DNA from: Capronia americana
Lineage: Eukaryota; Ascomycota; Eurotiomycetes; Chaetothyriales; Herpotrichiellaceae
Assembly: GCA_016110215.1 (NCBI GenBank)
Contig: JADWQD010000014.1
Location: 806,001 to 870,000, forward strand
DNA length: 64,000 nucleotides
Direction: 5' to 3'
Both the position numbers and the translations under genes were made by a program. Below the pieces are notes generated by a model. The model searched no databases, had not been told where the DNA came from, and saw only the letters and a program-made list of their open reading frames with translations. Shown here in pieces: positions 24,549 to 35,454 of the stretch (positions are counted from its first letter, which is position 1; every line of letters begins with the position of its first letter).

Positions 24549-25290
24549 ATGGGCGTCTCCGGCGGCGGTCACAGATGTGCGTACAACCCTGGCTTTCCCC
24601 AACCATCCCGCGAATCTCCTACAGAACGATTGTTGTGAGAAGGATCTTCTCAAACCCTGTCATCGCTCACGCCCGAGAAGAGAAGATTTGAGCGACACAA
24701 TACTGACATTTTCGATCTGATATAGTATACGTCAAGGGAAAGCACCTCTCCTACCAACGAGGCAAGCGCAACACCAACCCAAACACCTCATTACTCCAGA
24801 TCGAAGGAGTTGATGACACAAACGCCGCAAAGTACGTATCCTGTCGTATTTCGAATGTTCCTTTTAAACTTTCCCGTTGTCCATTGCTACGAGACGAACA
24901 AACTGGAAGAGGAGGAGAAAGCCAGCCAGCCAGCAATCAGAGTGGACACGAGCGACAAAGTCGTCTGAAGATGTATCGCATGTTCAGGACGCACGCACAT
25001 CTGCTGGCAAATCCGCCCGGAAAATTCTTGCTGATGACCACCACTCCCTCCGTTTGCCCCCCCTTACTGACACTCCCTCTTCTACTTCTAGATTCTACCT
25101 CGGCAAGCGCGTCGCCTACGTCTACCGGGCCAGCAAAGAGCGCCAAGGCAGCAAGATCCGTGTTATCTGGGGCAAAGTCACTCGACCACACGGCAACAGC
25201 GGCATCGTGCGCGCAAAGTTCAGACATAACCTCCCTCCCAAGACTTTCGGCGCCAGCGTGAGGATCATGCTTTATCCCAGTTCGATATGA
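24549..25290 (+). CDS. rpl33: 60S ribosomal protein eL33 (L33/L35Ae)
   Basis: Exons 24549-24576, 24726-24831, 25092-25290; 110 aa. Introns are long for this window (149 and 260 nt), as often seen in fungal ribosomal-protein genes. Family hallmarks are GKHLSYQRGKRNTNPNTSLL, NAAKFYLGKRVAYVYRA, VIWGKVTRPHGNSGIVRAKF and the C-terminus FGASVRIMLYPSSI. The protein is part of the large cytosolic subunit. The short first exon (MGVSGGGHR) replaces the more usual MPSE-type start. I looked for box C/D snoRNA signatures in both introns and saw no convincing pair. Confidence 0.96.
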
Positions 25291-26072
25291 TTTCAGACGG
25301 AGCGTGTGGGGCGCGGATCGAGCCACTGAGACTCGAGAATGCTGTAGTGACGGAGAATGCGCGGAAAGATCGTTCATATGGGAGACGAACAGCCGGGAGG
25401 GGAGCAGACGGGTTGTTCGGAACGTGGCTGAAGGGCTCACGAGGGCGATCCGGGGGGGCCGGCAAAGGAGGTTTCCTGATCGTACTTACCAGCGAGGGGA
25501 GTGGGCAACGATGTCTCATCTCCCTGCCGCCGAAGCCTCGCACCCTTGACGCCTCCTCTCCTCCAGCACGACAAATGCCGAAGTACAAGACTCGCTGCGG
25601 ACAAATGATTGAGAGGACGAGGGGCCGAACTTGCACACACAATCCGAGGCAGCCAAGGTTTCAATGCGTGCATCAATGAAAAATCAAACTTCCAGACTTC
25701 ATATATGCATGACTCTGTTTTCTTGCTCAGTCTCGTCTCCGCCGACGTCAGTTCCAGATAACTCAGTGCACATGCCCATCACCGAACATGCACACTAGAT
25801 GCGTCATTCTGATCTTCTCGTCAAGGCATGTAACGAAATGAATCATTTTCAAATCAAGAACTACCAGCCTGTGCATACCTGCAGCCGCGAAACAGTAGGT
25901 AACGAATCTGCGACAGAGGTATGTGAAACCGGAAATATCAAGGCCAACAAAGGATCTGAGAGCATGAGGTTGCAAAGAATGCCATTTCCAATCTATTCTA
26001 TATGCACAGCTAGACCCGACCGTGGAATATATCCGCCCAAATATAGTCCGACGAAATCTTGTTTTGAAATGC
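25291..26072. other. spacer between convergent eL33 and membrane-protein genes
   Basis: Convergent 3' flanks of about 0.8 kb. If the membrane-protein gene has a further 3' exon it would lie here. Confidence 0.45.
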
Positions 26073-27105
26073 TCATGAGGAAGTGGGACCCCCTAAGATA
26101 GGTCTTACCAAAGCATTGAGGAATAATGCAACGCCCCAGGCGATCCCTTCACCAACAACACTTCCGGGACAGAAGTCTGTCCCCGCGTTGATAACGAATG
26201 CTAGACCATCACGTCAGTCAACTACCGCGGCCAAATCACCACAGCAAGGGAGAAGAAAGTGACTCACTGCTCCAGATAACCCAACTTGTAGCAACCACCG
26301 CAATCATGTTGATACCACCAATGAAGAAGACGAACCTCCAGAACTTGGACAATGGCTCACTCGTCGTACCCGAATAACGAGACGCGAAGGCCAGTGGGTC
26401 GTAGGCAATCTTCTTGCGGTCGCTCGAGCAGGCGTGGCCAAGCATAACCACGAGCAACAAAGCAGCAATGCCGCCTGCGCCAGCGATGGCGTAGAACGAA
26501 TCCCAGAACCGGATGTATGACGAGTCGTCCGAGCACAATCCTGCCTCTAGACTGTCGGGGCGATGGAGTATATACCATAGCGCAAAAGGTAATGAGAAGA
26601 CGTTGAGCAGCGTATCTTCCACGACATGATCCTTCATGCTCCACAGATATGAGTTCTGGCTGCCCTTTTGTCCGAAGCACACGCGGGCAATGATGAAGTA
26701 GATAAGCGTAAAGCTCGTAGCTCGAGGACGCATGGTCCAGAACCCGAAGAGCATGAATGGATTGGGACGGAAGCCGTTGTTACGCAATAGGTATGTCGCC
26801 GCGAGCATGGCAATGATGCTAATGATTGTGGTGACGATGGCAGCGAAAGGCGTCCAGCGGGTACTTGGAAAGCAAGAAACCTTGGAGACTATTCTCCGGA
26901 CTCGCTCATGGCCTAATAAGAATTAGAACGGCCTTGACACGCAGGACTACTCGAGAGGCTTCATAGGCTTACCAAATATCAAGGAGAGAAGAGCCACTTC
27001 GGCATTAAATATGGCAAGCGACGTGAGAAGTTTGTGAGTTGTAGGACAGTTCGTCAACCCAGCTCGGTCCACGAGGCCCCGGGGCATACAATTGAGGTCA
27101 CTCAT
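26073..27105 (-). CDS. multi-pass membrane protein of unknown function
   Basis: Exons 27105-26973, 26912-26268, 26200-26073; about 301 aa with consistent phases. At least six hydrophobic segments are seen (for example LLTSLAIFNAEVALLSLIFG, FAAIVTTIISIIAMLAATYL, FYAIAGAGGIAALLLVVMLG, WRFVFFIGGINMIAVVATSW). Conserved-looking loops include GFWTMRPRATSF, LPFALWYILHRP and DFCPGSVVGEGIAWGV. I recognise the architecture as a fungal membrane protein family without assigned function. The 3' end is uncertain: reading through GTAAGA after NAL adds VRPILGGPTSS then stop, whereas GTAAGA could be a donor to another exon. Confidence 0.75.
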
Positions 27106-28250
27106 TCTGAGGCTAGGAGTAGATCAGGCTGATAACGTCGAGCTCCTGGTATGGCTTTGATTTTGTGATCGACAGGTTTGCAAATCAAGAGTCCTAAATA
27201 GGTACCCGGTAGGCAGGCAAGAAGCTTGTGCGAGCAGTGATCATCAGGCTGGAGATGATGATCGCCAGGGTCATATATACAGTCCAAATCGTGTCGACAT
27301 GAGGCATGGAAGGAGGCGAGGCTCATGGTGGGGGCTATGCCACCTGTATGCATGCCCATGTTGAGGCGTGCATCGCGAAGTGTCCTATTCCAAATAGAGG
27401 AAGGAGACATAAGTGCAAAGGACAGATACCTCCAGAGCCCGATACACGGTAATTGGCGAGGACGGGCATGGCTGCAGAGGGATTTGGCCAGTCTTCGTAT
27501 CAGTTGACGAGACATGCACCTTGTCGGTTGTGGTAGGGAAGCTTGAAGCCTGGGAGGCAGGATTTGACGATCGTCTGAGGGGCAGCATGATAGCACAATA
27601 GCCTCAGTCTTCTGTCCTTCAAGCAATCCGACACGCAACCGCCTCATGCATAGGCTGAAGACGGTCCTTGCGGATGGCGTCGAAGCTATACAGATTACCT
27701 CCGGTTGAAGCTGTAGATAAACAGCGAGTTCTCGTTCGTTCTCAGCCTCGCAACCTGTGAAGAGACTCTTCCCCAGACAAACCATTTATCTTCGCACAAT
27801 TGACCACAAGCCTTCCGCTTAGCGTAATTTCAGCCCAGTTGAGGCAAGATTGAGGCTATGGCACCAATCCGTTCCAGACAGGACTGAGAGTGAATGTGAT
27901 GGAAATTGGGAACTGGTCTGCAAGGTTTGCCTGAAATGGGAAGCGAAGTGGGCTGGGCTCGTCGGCCACAGGGTTCATGCCGTTTGTCGGCCCAATGATA
28001 ATAGAGCCACATCCTCAGCCGCATCCTAACCTCGCCTAAGAAAACGCCCACTTGGGGCGATGCTTCTGTTGAGACGCTTTTTCTTGAAGAATCTGTACGT
28101 TCCGAGTCGACCATGGAGGGTCGGCTCTGAGGTAGGCCTCGTTGAATAGGGCAGATGGTAGAGGCCGTTTCATACCATTCGTCATCAAGATGCGTTAAGG
28201 GCCCCATAACAATCCCGTCTCTATCCAAACCCAAACATCTCGTAACAGCA
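27106..28250. other. spacer between two minus-strand genes
   Basis: Contains a 227-codon ATG-initiated minus ORF (27785-27102) abutting the downstream start, and a 142-codon one (28258-27830). Both have scattered Cys/Arg/His composition and no domain, so I treat them as chance ORFs in promoter and UTR sequence. Confidence 0.45.
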
Positions 28251-30133
28251 TCATTCAAGCCGCTTTAACCGTCTGGCAGCTTCTGCCGACACCAAAGAGC
28301 ACAATGCTCCAATGAACATGCAAACAGCAATGGCATTTGGTGCATGTTTCTTGACATTCAGCCAGCGGTGGTGATCAGGGTCTGTCTCGGCATCGTGATC
28401 GTGTAGACCAGGCTCCAGGAGCGAGAACACAATCCAACTGATGAATGTCCCGACAAACTGGGGCAATGTGGTGTATACGTTGAGAACGCCCAGATACACA
28501 CCCGCAAGCTCTCCAGTCGGAGAATGAGCGCCCCCGTCGTCGGAGCGGTTTAGCTGTAGCACTCCATCAGAAAGAGCTCTGCGGTGGTCTTGTTCAACAT
28601 CCAGTTCAACAGCATAATCCTCATCAATGCTGCCTCGAATAGTAGTGTAGCCAGGAACTGTCGAGCCGTTGACGTTGGCATGCGGAATAGAGGACATTTT
28701 GTTGATTTCAATTCCTAGCAGTGCAAAAGGCGCCCAACATGATACCGCCCAAGGCAAGCCACAAGAAGCCACAAGCTTTGTTGCCGAAGACAGCGTTCGA
28801 ACGAAGGGGGCAAATATAGTGATGATCGCAAAAACCAGATTCGACAAACTCCACGCCGAAGTGAGATCAGGTTGTACCTCGTAGGCCTTGATTAGAAGCA
28901 CCTGCAGCGGCCTAGCGATTGAGGTAGGTGGTCTGGGAGTAAACCTTGACTCGGCTGCTTCTGGTGATTTGATAACATACGGCAGAACGACGGAGGAGCA
29001 AAATGTGATCAAGGAGAAGAACACCAAGGCCAGGCTGCCGAGTCGACCTATATTTCCCAGGGCATCGTGCTCGTCCTTCTCACCAGGCTCAGGAGCTGGA
29101 TGTTCGTAGCGATAATATATCTCGCCAACGAATGTGCTCGAATAGAACAGGAACGGGAACCTATACGATTGCTATCAGCACTTGCTCACCGCATACCTGG
29201 TACCTGACTTACCATCCCACCCAATTCCAAAATTGCACCCAGCAGATAGCTCGGATCCTTGGAGGTAGATTGATCGTCCTCCGCCACAAGTTGGATAGTA
29301 CCTGTTCCACCGTGGTATTGTCTTCGTCGTTAGGTAACCGCACTCTCTCTGTGACAGCCCAACAAGAGACGCCGACGGTGGCCCACAACGCCAGCGTTGC
29401 AATGACAGTCATTTTCTTGAACTGGGTGTCACCACCAATCCAAGCAGGGAACATCTTGACCAAGTCAAAGGTGCCGATGAAATAGCTGGCCAGATGCCCT
29501 GCTGCAACAAGTCTCGAGGCCCAGGCCGATCCGGCTTGTTGCTGCGAGATTGGGAGTGTATCGACGATCAAGCTGCGACAGCATGCTTGCACAGCATTGA
29601 TTGAGAAGTCCAGTGCATATATGCACAGGACGGCGACCAAGATTGTGACATTCTTTTTCGTGTCTCCCTCGGGAAGGAACAGCCCAACGGCCTCAGATGT
29701 CCAACCCAGTAGCAGTAATCCTGCACCTGTGACAATGGCACCATACACCATGAACGGTCTCCGTCTGCCGAATCTTGAAGTGGACTTGTCCGCATATGCT
29801 CCGACGACGGGTTGCATGATTAAGCCCGACAATGGTCCTGCAACCCATACCAAGGACGTCTTGGACTTCGTGAGGCCCAGTTGAAGGAGGTAGGGGGTAC
29901 CGTATGTCATCTCGAGGCCCCAGCAGCTGGATCGCTGTTAGACCTCGTTGAAAAGCCCGGGTGACAGCGACTCACAATCTAGATAGCACAGTCAATCAGC
30001 ATGATTTCCCCCACAATTTCAAGCAATGAGCCTACTGAATGCCAATGAGAGAGGCCGTCAACAGGCACATGCGGACGGCCTCGGTTGAGCCTCTTATCGA
30101 GGGCGTACCACTCCATCCTGAGGTTTTCTCCAT
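28251..30133 (-). CDS. GPH-family sugar/H+ symporter (Sut1-like sucrose/alpha-glucoside transporter)
   Basis: Exons 30133-30036, 29978-29976, 29926-29213, 29160-28251; about 574 aa. Twelve membrane segments are expected; the sequence starts its core with CWGLEMTYGTPYLLQLG. Key family motifs are QPVVGAYADKSTSRFGRRRP (the RxGRR loop typical of plant and fungal sucrose carriers), YALDFSINAVQACCRSLIVD, AGSAWASRLVAAGHLASYFI and, near the C-terminus, YTTLPQFVGTFISWIVFSLL. Imports disaccharides with protons across the plasma membrane (S. pombe Sut1 takes maltose and sucrose). A large hydrophilic loop of about 65 residues precedes the last segments. Exon 2 is only three nucleotides; it supplies the Phe of the conserved Gln-Phe pair. 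Confidence 0.9.
29976..29978 (-). other. 3-nucleotide micro-exon of the sugar transporter gene
   Basis: On the minus strand ATT sits between ATCTAG (acceptor) and GTGAGT (donor). The flanking introns, 29979-30035 (57 nt, GTAGGC donor) and 29927-29975 (49 nt, GTCTAAC branch, ATCCAG acceptor), are each complete. Joining gives GIQFCWGLEM, matching the family; skipping gives GIHCWGLEM, still in frame but one residue shorter. Confidence 0.65.
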
Positions 30134-30634
30134 TGCGAGTTGCAGACGAAAGACGATGATGTTGAAAGAAAGTGATTAATATCTAGGTCGTGCTTTCCGT
30201 GGAATTGCCGCCATCGATCGACCTGCAAGCGCATTTAAGAGCTCACCAACGATGAGACTCGTTGCTGGTATGCTCATGCATGCCATGGCTGGCGTAAAAG
30301 GGGGGTGTTATCTTGGGTGACTTGTTATCGGAGTCGCGTGTCACATACTTGAAATTACCGACGCGTTTCGTTGAAAGAATGACGTAACTTGTTGCCCACC
30401 ATTCCGTAAACTTGATGGGCATCGGTCTCAAAAAATCGGGCATTCATTACGGTGTATAAACTGCTACACGACCGATGAGGTGTTCTTCTTTTCTCTATCT
30501 GATTCAGTCTTGTGTAACCTTGCAAACGGTCGTTTGCCTATCGCGGGCAGACTTCATTTCTTGATGTAGTCCTCGGAAGTGGCACCAGCTCCTGAAGAAT
30601 GATCAGCTTAACGGCCTTGGTGCTATGGATGGAT
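30134..30634. other. spacer between sugar transporter start and pyrophosphatase stop
   Basis: Promoter of the transporter gene plus the 3' flank of the pyrophosphatase gene. No gene seen. Confidence 0.5.
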
Positions 30635-32018
30635 TTAGACGGCCGCACCAGAGATGAAGAACCACTTGTCAACGGTGCCGTCGATAGGGGCAGGTGCAAG
30701 GTTCTGTCCTGGAGGGATCTTGGAGAGCTGAGATTGGTCGACACGGTCTGGTGAGTTCTGGTTCGTGACATTTGCCAAATTGATATCGCCACGTTGTTGC
30801 TTGCCAGTGACCAGACGCTCCCAAGCATCACTGCATTCGCGGATGATCTCCTCGGCATACTTCTTGTTCTTGCATTCACCGCTGAAGGCGAACTGATTCT
30901 CCGGCTTGCCATCTGGGATCTTGTAGATACGGAACCATTCGTTTGTTGCACGGAGAAGGCCTGGAAGATGACGCTCGACATCTTCAATGTCGTTCAGCTT
31001 GGGCGCAAGAGGGTCGTTGACCTATATCGAGTCAGTGGAATGAGCCTGTGGGAACACATTGTAACGACTCACATCAATGACAATAATCTTCCAGTCGGTC
31101 TCTTCTTCGTCGAGCAATGCCATCACACCGAGGACCTTCACTTGCTTAACTTGGCCAGTATAGCCAACCAATTCGCCGATCTCGCAGACATCTAACGGGT
31201 CGTTGTCACCTTTGGCCTTGGTTTCGGGGTGGACGACATTTGGGTCTTCCCAGGTCTGTGGGACAAGTCAATCTTTTGTGCAGCCACGCTCTTTGTTGCC
31301 ACCTACTCTGGGAAAGGCACCGTAGTTCCAAAGGTAACCTTTGTGGGGGAAGCAGTTTCGAACGAAGCGAAGCTTGCCTTTCTTGATGTCCTGCTTGATG
31401 GGGTTCAAGAACTCGTCCTTGGAGATCTGATCGAGAGTCAGTATCTTATTTCTCGAACGCCACAGTTTGACTGACCTCAAGTTTTGCATTGGACCATCTT
31501 GGAATCTCGACAATCATGTTCAGAATGGTTTGCTGCTCATTGGCATAGAGAGGGATGTCGTGGAAGGGAGAGACAGGTGTGCCATCCTTCTCAATATAGC
31601 ACCGGAAATCGGTCGTGTGCAATGCACCGATTTTTCTAGGCTGGAACTCAGAGGGCTGCTTGCTGTACGACATGGTGCGGGAGGAGGCGCGAGGCGACGA
31701 GGAGGCTGTAGAGAGGTGTCGAACAATAGCTTCAGTACGTTGGGAAGCTATGGTGGTAGAAGTGGAATGACGAAGGGGAGAAAAGACAGATTTTTCTGTC
31801 GGTTTGATGGAAGCCAGGGCGAATCGAAATGTGAGGGAACTATGATAAAATGTCTTGGAGGCAGGAGCAGCGCGGGGTGCGAGGGTCTGGCAGCGGCGTG
31901 TTGAGAACTGGCGGTGAAATGACGATTTGCTCTGAATGGACGAGGTGCGGCCGACGCTTCTGCAGGTTCGCGAAGATTGGGTTCGACTCAATATGGACGC
32001 GGATTGAAACATGTGCAT
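30635..32018 (-). CDS. ipp1: inorganic pyrophosphatase (family I)
   Basis: Exons 32018-31476, 31426-31307, 31255-31073, 31021-30635. Starting at the conserved cytosolic site (MSYSKQP, 31673) the protein is 295 aa; the in-frame ATG at 32018 adds 115 residues. Hydrolyses PPi to phosphate using Mg2+, driving biosynthetic reactions. Motifs: CYIEKDGTPVSPFHDIPLYA, EIPRWSNAKLE, FPHKGYLWNYGAFPRTWEDP, and the active-site signature GDNDPLDVCEIG with its essential acidic residues. NEWFRIYKIPDGKPENQFAF and the end DKWFFISGAAV are also typical. The extension is Ser/Arg-rich with almost no acidic residues, like a mitochondrial presequence. Introns are 49, 51 and 51 nt. Confidence 0.95.
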
Positions 32019-32441
32019 ATGCGAGGATGAGACGGGTTGCAATCCTGCTTATAGACTTTTGACTTGTTGCCTTTCAAAGCCTCCTAGTCTTGGTCTGACT
32101 GTACAATGCCATTCCACCTCGGTATCGAAAATGACCTGAACGAGTTTTGATACATATCTCAATGGACGATCGGAGCTCTTCCAGAAAGCTATCCCGAGTT
32201 TTTAGCTATCTTCACGTGATGATAAGAAATCCTGCTTTCCCTCGTGGCGACTGCGGTGACTTGCGTTTTTGGGAATCTAGAGTCACGACGACAAATCAGT
32301 TTCCACTCTTACCCTCACTTTCAATACCCCCTTGGAACCCCCCATATGACTGTCGGCCATGCTGTTGGGCCACAGTCTCTGTTACGACGCGCTGTATCCC
32401 TCGTAAAGTCTCTTTTGCCATCGCGACCTCCCACTTCCAAG
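32019..32441. promoter_or_regulatory. bidirectional promoter region, pyrophosphatase / Dus2
   Basis: Divergent starts leave 0.3-0.8 kb depending on which ATGs are used. A CACGTG E-box lies at 32213-32218. It may overlap 5' coding sequence if upstream starts are used. Confidence 0.4.
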
Positions 32442-33716
32442 ATGGCTTCACCTCTTCCATTCCAAGATGTCCCCCACGTTCCTATCCCAAAGCGCGGTGT
32501 CGATTATAGGGAGAAGGTGGTTCTGGCGCCAATGGTGCGATCAGGGGAACTGCCGTCGCGCTTGCTGGCTCTCAAGTACGGCGCAGATCTGGTATGGGGC
32601 CCGGAAACAGTTGACAGATCTATGATCGGAACTACGCAACAGACAAACCCTCGCACAGGCTGCATAGAGTGGTCTCGCACTTCCAACAACAACCAAACCA
32701 ACGTCATATATCGGATCGACCCAGCAAGAGAATCGGAGAAGTTGATATACCAGATCGGTACTGCTTCACCTGACTATGCGGTGCAAGCTGCTAGTCTTGT
32801 GGCTCCTTACGTTCGTGGCATCGACGTGAATGCTGGTTGCCCCAAACCATTCTCCACCTCAGGCGGCATGGGTGCAGCGCTCCTTCGAACACCCGAGCTA
32901 CTGTGCAACATCTTGACGGCACTCGTTACAAAAGTCGGGGCGAAGCACGAAATAGGCATTTCCGTGAAGATCAGGCTACTGGAGACCCCCGAATTGACCT
33001 CTGAACTTGTCAACAAGCTTTGTAAAACGGGGATTACAGGTCTCACGATCCACTGCAGAACCACTCCCATGAGACCAAGAGAGCGGGCTATCAGGGACCA
33101 ATTGCGGATGATTGGCGACATATGCAGAAGCCACGGCGTTGCATGTCTCATGAACGGAGATGTCACTTCTCGCGAGCAAGGTCTAGCCCTTGCTAGGGAA
33201 TATGGCATTGATGGAGCCATGATTGCAACGGCTGCCGAAGCCAACTCGTCTGTCTTCCGTACCAAGGAGCAAGGCGGCCTGCTGCCATGGCGAGAAGTGG
33301 TCAAAGATTACATACAGCTAGCTATGAGCGTGGAAAACAAGTTTGGCAACACGAAGTTTCTGCTTTCACAGCTCATGCCTGGGAAAGATGCGGCATATCA
33401 ACAAGTCCAGAAGTCTCGAAGCTATGCTGAGGCACTTTCCTTGTTAGACATGACTGATCCGAGCATCATCGAGAAAGCGAAAGAAATCGATCACATTCTC
33501 AAATTGGACGTGCCACTTGTGACAAAAGCAGACATTAAGAGGCAAAATAAGCAGCAAACCCGAGAGAATCAATCCAGGAAGCAGGAGAAGAAGCGTGCTT
33601 TCGGGCAGGATGGCGATCATAACCAAGAGCGGAGTAAGAAGCAGAAAGCCGAGATCGCTGCTGAAAATGCTGGGTTCGAAGGAGTTGGTCAAGGATTTGC
33701 AGCAGTGACAGCTTGA
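32442..33716 (+). CDS. dus2: tRNA-dihydrouridine(20) synthase, Dus2/Smm1
   Basis: Single-exon 424-aa protein from the MASPLPF start; another in-frame ATG at 32346 gives a 32-residue extension. FMN-dependent reduction of uridine-20 in the tRNA D-loop. TIM-barrel motifs: VVLAPMVRSGELPSRLLALK, GADLVWGPE, LIYQIGTASP, the catalytic-Cys motif DVNAGCPKPFSTSGGMG, ISVKIRLLETPE, LTIHCRTTPMRPRE and MNGDVTSREQGL. The GPETVDR region and length fit Dus2 rather than Dus1, 3 or 4. The C-terminus is Lys/Gln-rich with nuclear-signal-like KKQKA. Human-type Dus2 has a dsRNA-binding domain, not seen here, as in yeast. Confidence 0.95.
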   Translation: MASPLPFQDVPHVPIPKRGVDYREKVVLAPMVRSGELPSRLLALKYGADLVWGPETVDRSMIGTTQQTNPRTGCIEWSRTSNNNQTNVIYRIDPARESEKLIYQIGTASPDYAVQAASLVAPYVRGIDVNAGCPKPFSTSGGMGAALLRTPELLCNILTALVTKVGAKHEIGISVKIRLLETPELTSELVNKLCKTGITGLTIHCRTTPMRPRERAIRDQLRMIGDICRSHGVACLMNGDVTSREQGLALAREYGIDGAMIATAAEANSSVFRTKEQGGLLPWREVVKDYIQLAMSVENKFGNTKFLLSQLMPGKDAAYQQVQKSRSYAEALSLLDMTDPSIIEKAKEIDHILKLDVPLVTKADIKRQNKQQTRENQSRKQEKKRAFGQDGDHNQERSKKQKAEIAAENAGFEGVGQGFAAVTA

Positions 33717-35454
33717 ACGCGGGAAGCGACAGCAACAATCAGACTGATCAACATAAGACCACTACTCTTCTCGCCGTATGCCCACATCGAGTCGTGGTGC
33801 GAATAGCACCCTCGTGCTTCAGTGCCTGAGACGAGCGTTATCTCTGCATGGGGCACTTGCCTTAGCGATGGCAGTCGCCAGAGAATTATGAAGATCCTTG
33901 GTACTTGCCATGTGGTATGCTCGATCTCAGCTTCCCTCTTGTCTAAGAAACTAAATTACTCCAGCATCAGCGACCACCCAGCCGATTTCTTCACCACTGA
34001 GGTGTATCTCACGCACACGCGCATCAAATTCGGTTCCCTGACCATAGAATGGAGCCATCAAGCCGCCTCGCTCATGAACTTCAACGTTCTACTCCAATAT
34101 TCATCGTATCTGATGACGTGACGATTGATGGGTGATGTCTTGACTTTCGACGAGGGCGATCATATAAGGGAGGCTGAAACTACCCAAGCACCTATTAAGA
34201 GCCCAGTGTGATGAAAAATCAGTTAGCCGGATTTGTCGCATGGAGTCATGTTCATTGTGATGAAGCCCGTGTCGAATCCGCCTGTGATTGAGAGACTCTT
34301 TCACTATTCCACCGACGAAACCATCACCTATCGTTTACAGTGCCAGAAATCACGACTCTTCCGTGTACAGACCTGCATTCGTAGCACGCATACGAAGGCT
34401 CGGGGCGTTGTCAAAAGTAAAACGACTATCCTGCCGGGCCTACCATCTGAAGCAGCACAAGGTTGTTGCTCAACAGCCATGATCCCCCAAGTACAGTAGG
34501 TAACCGGCCACTCTCTGCTTCGCCAGAGAGCCGTTTCTCCTATAGAATGACCGCATCCCCGCGTATATTGGCTGCAGTTCAAAAATTGCAGAAATCAAAA
34601 TGCTCGAGGGAGTTAGGGTGCAAGTGACGCTGATGAGGTTACCGAATCATCCCTGCCGGGCGTCCACGCTACTCTCGCGAAGTTGGTGTTCGCCAGGGCT
34701 CATGATTCCGTTAATACGGAGGAGGGACGTTTGGGGATGATCAGATAAGTTTGAATGTTTGCTACGGATTGAAGGAGCATACGCCTTTTGGAGTGCAAAC
34801 GCCTGAGCGAGCTGTTATATCGAGGGAGCCATAAGTGTAGGGGATAGTGGGATCTGGAGATGGGGGAATATGTATATCAGGTCGATTGTGTAGATTTTCA
34901 GGAGCACAGAGAAGGTACGGCAGGATTGTTGTAGGTGAGAAGGTAAATTGCTTGTCGCTTCCATCGCTTCGTGCTGGACATCCCTTCTCTGCAAATTACA
35001 TATTTCTCTTCTTCGATCGCACTGACTTGAACAGCTCGCGAATCCCGTCTCATCAATTTGCACAGGCATTCCAAATTGGGCCTTCTCCATCTCGGCAAGT
35101 CTCAATCTCATCAAGTGGAAACTCGTCCTGGCGCCGTCCCGCCTGTGAACCATCAGGTGCTTTCCTCCGGGTGAGCAACGCCGGCATATCCAGCTAGGGG
35201 AGTCTCAGAACACCCCCTAGCTAGACACATCCACGACCCATCGCCGGCAGCAGCCCGGCCCAGCCAATGGTATATATTGCCACCCCGTAGCCATTGATCT
35301 TGATGCCCTGCGACGCAAACGCGAAGCTCCTGCGCGCTTCAATACGGATTTCCTCTTGCTCTGACCGAGCCAGATGTCCTCTGGGTAGCTCGGACCCCGT
35401 CTTGAATGATACTATAGACCTGAAGTTCTCTTCCAAGCCAGCCAGTGCTCAGGA
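33717..35454. other. 1.7-kb intergenic region
   Basis: Convergent 3' flanks of dus2 and mL53. A 71-codon minus ORF (35436-35221) immediately downstream of mL53 is mildly protein-like (helical then hydrophobic), but it opens at TTG and has no partner exon that I can see. Otherwise nothing. Confidence 0.45.

Noticed and set aside
24577..25091. possible snoRNA in the eL33 introns
   Set aside because: A TGATGAC word occurs in intron 2, but no box pair with terminal stem and proper spacing could be made.
27102..27785. 227-codon minus-strand ORF upstream of the membrane-protein gene
   Set aside because: Ends on the neighbour's start codon, with a Cys/His/Arg-scattered sequence typical of translated non-coding DNA.
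35221..35436. 71-codon ORF just downstream of mL53
   Set aside because: Slightly protein-like, but starts at TTG and no joining exon or family match was found.
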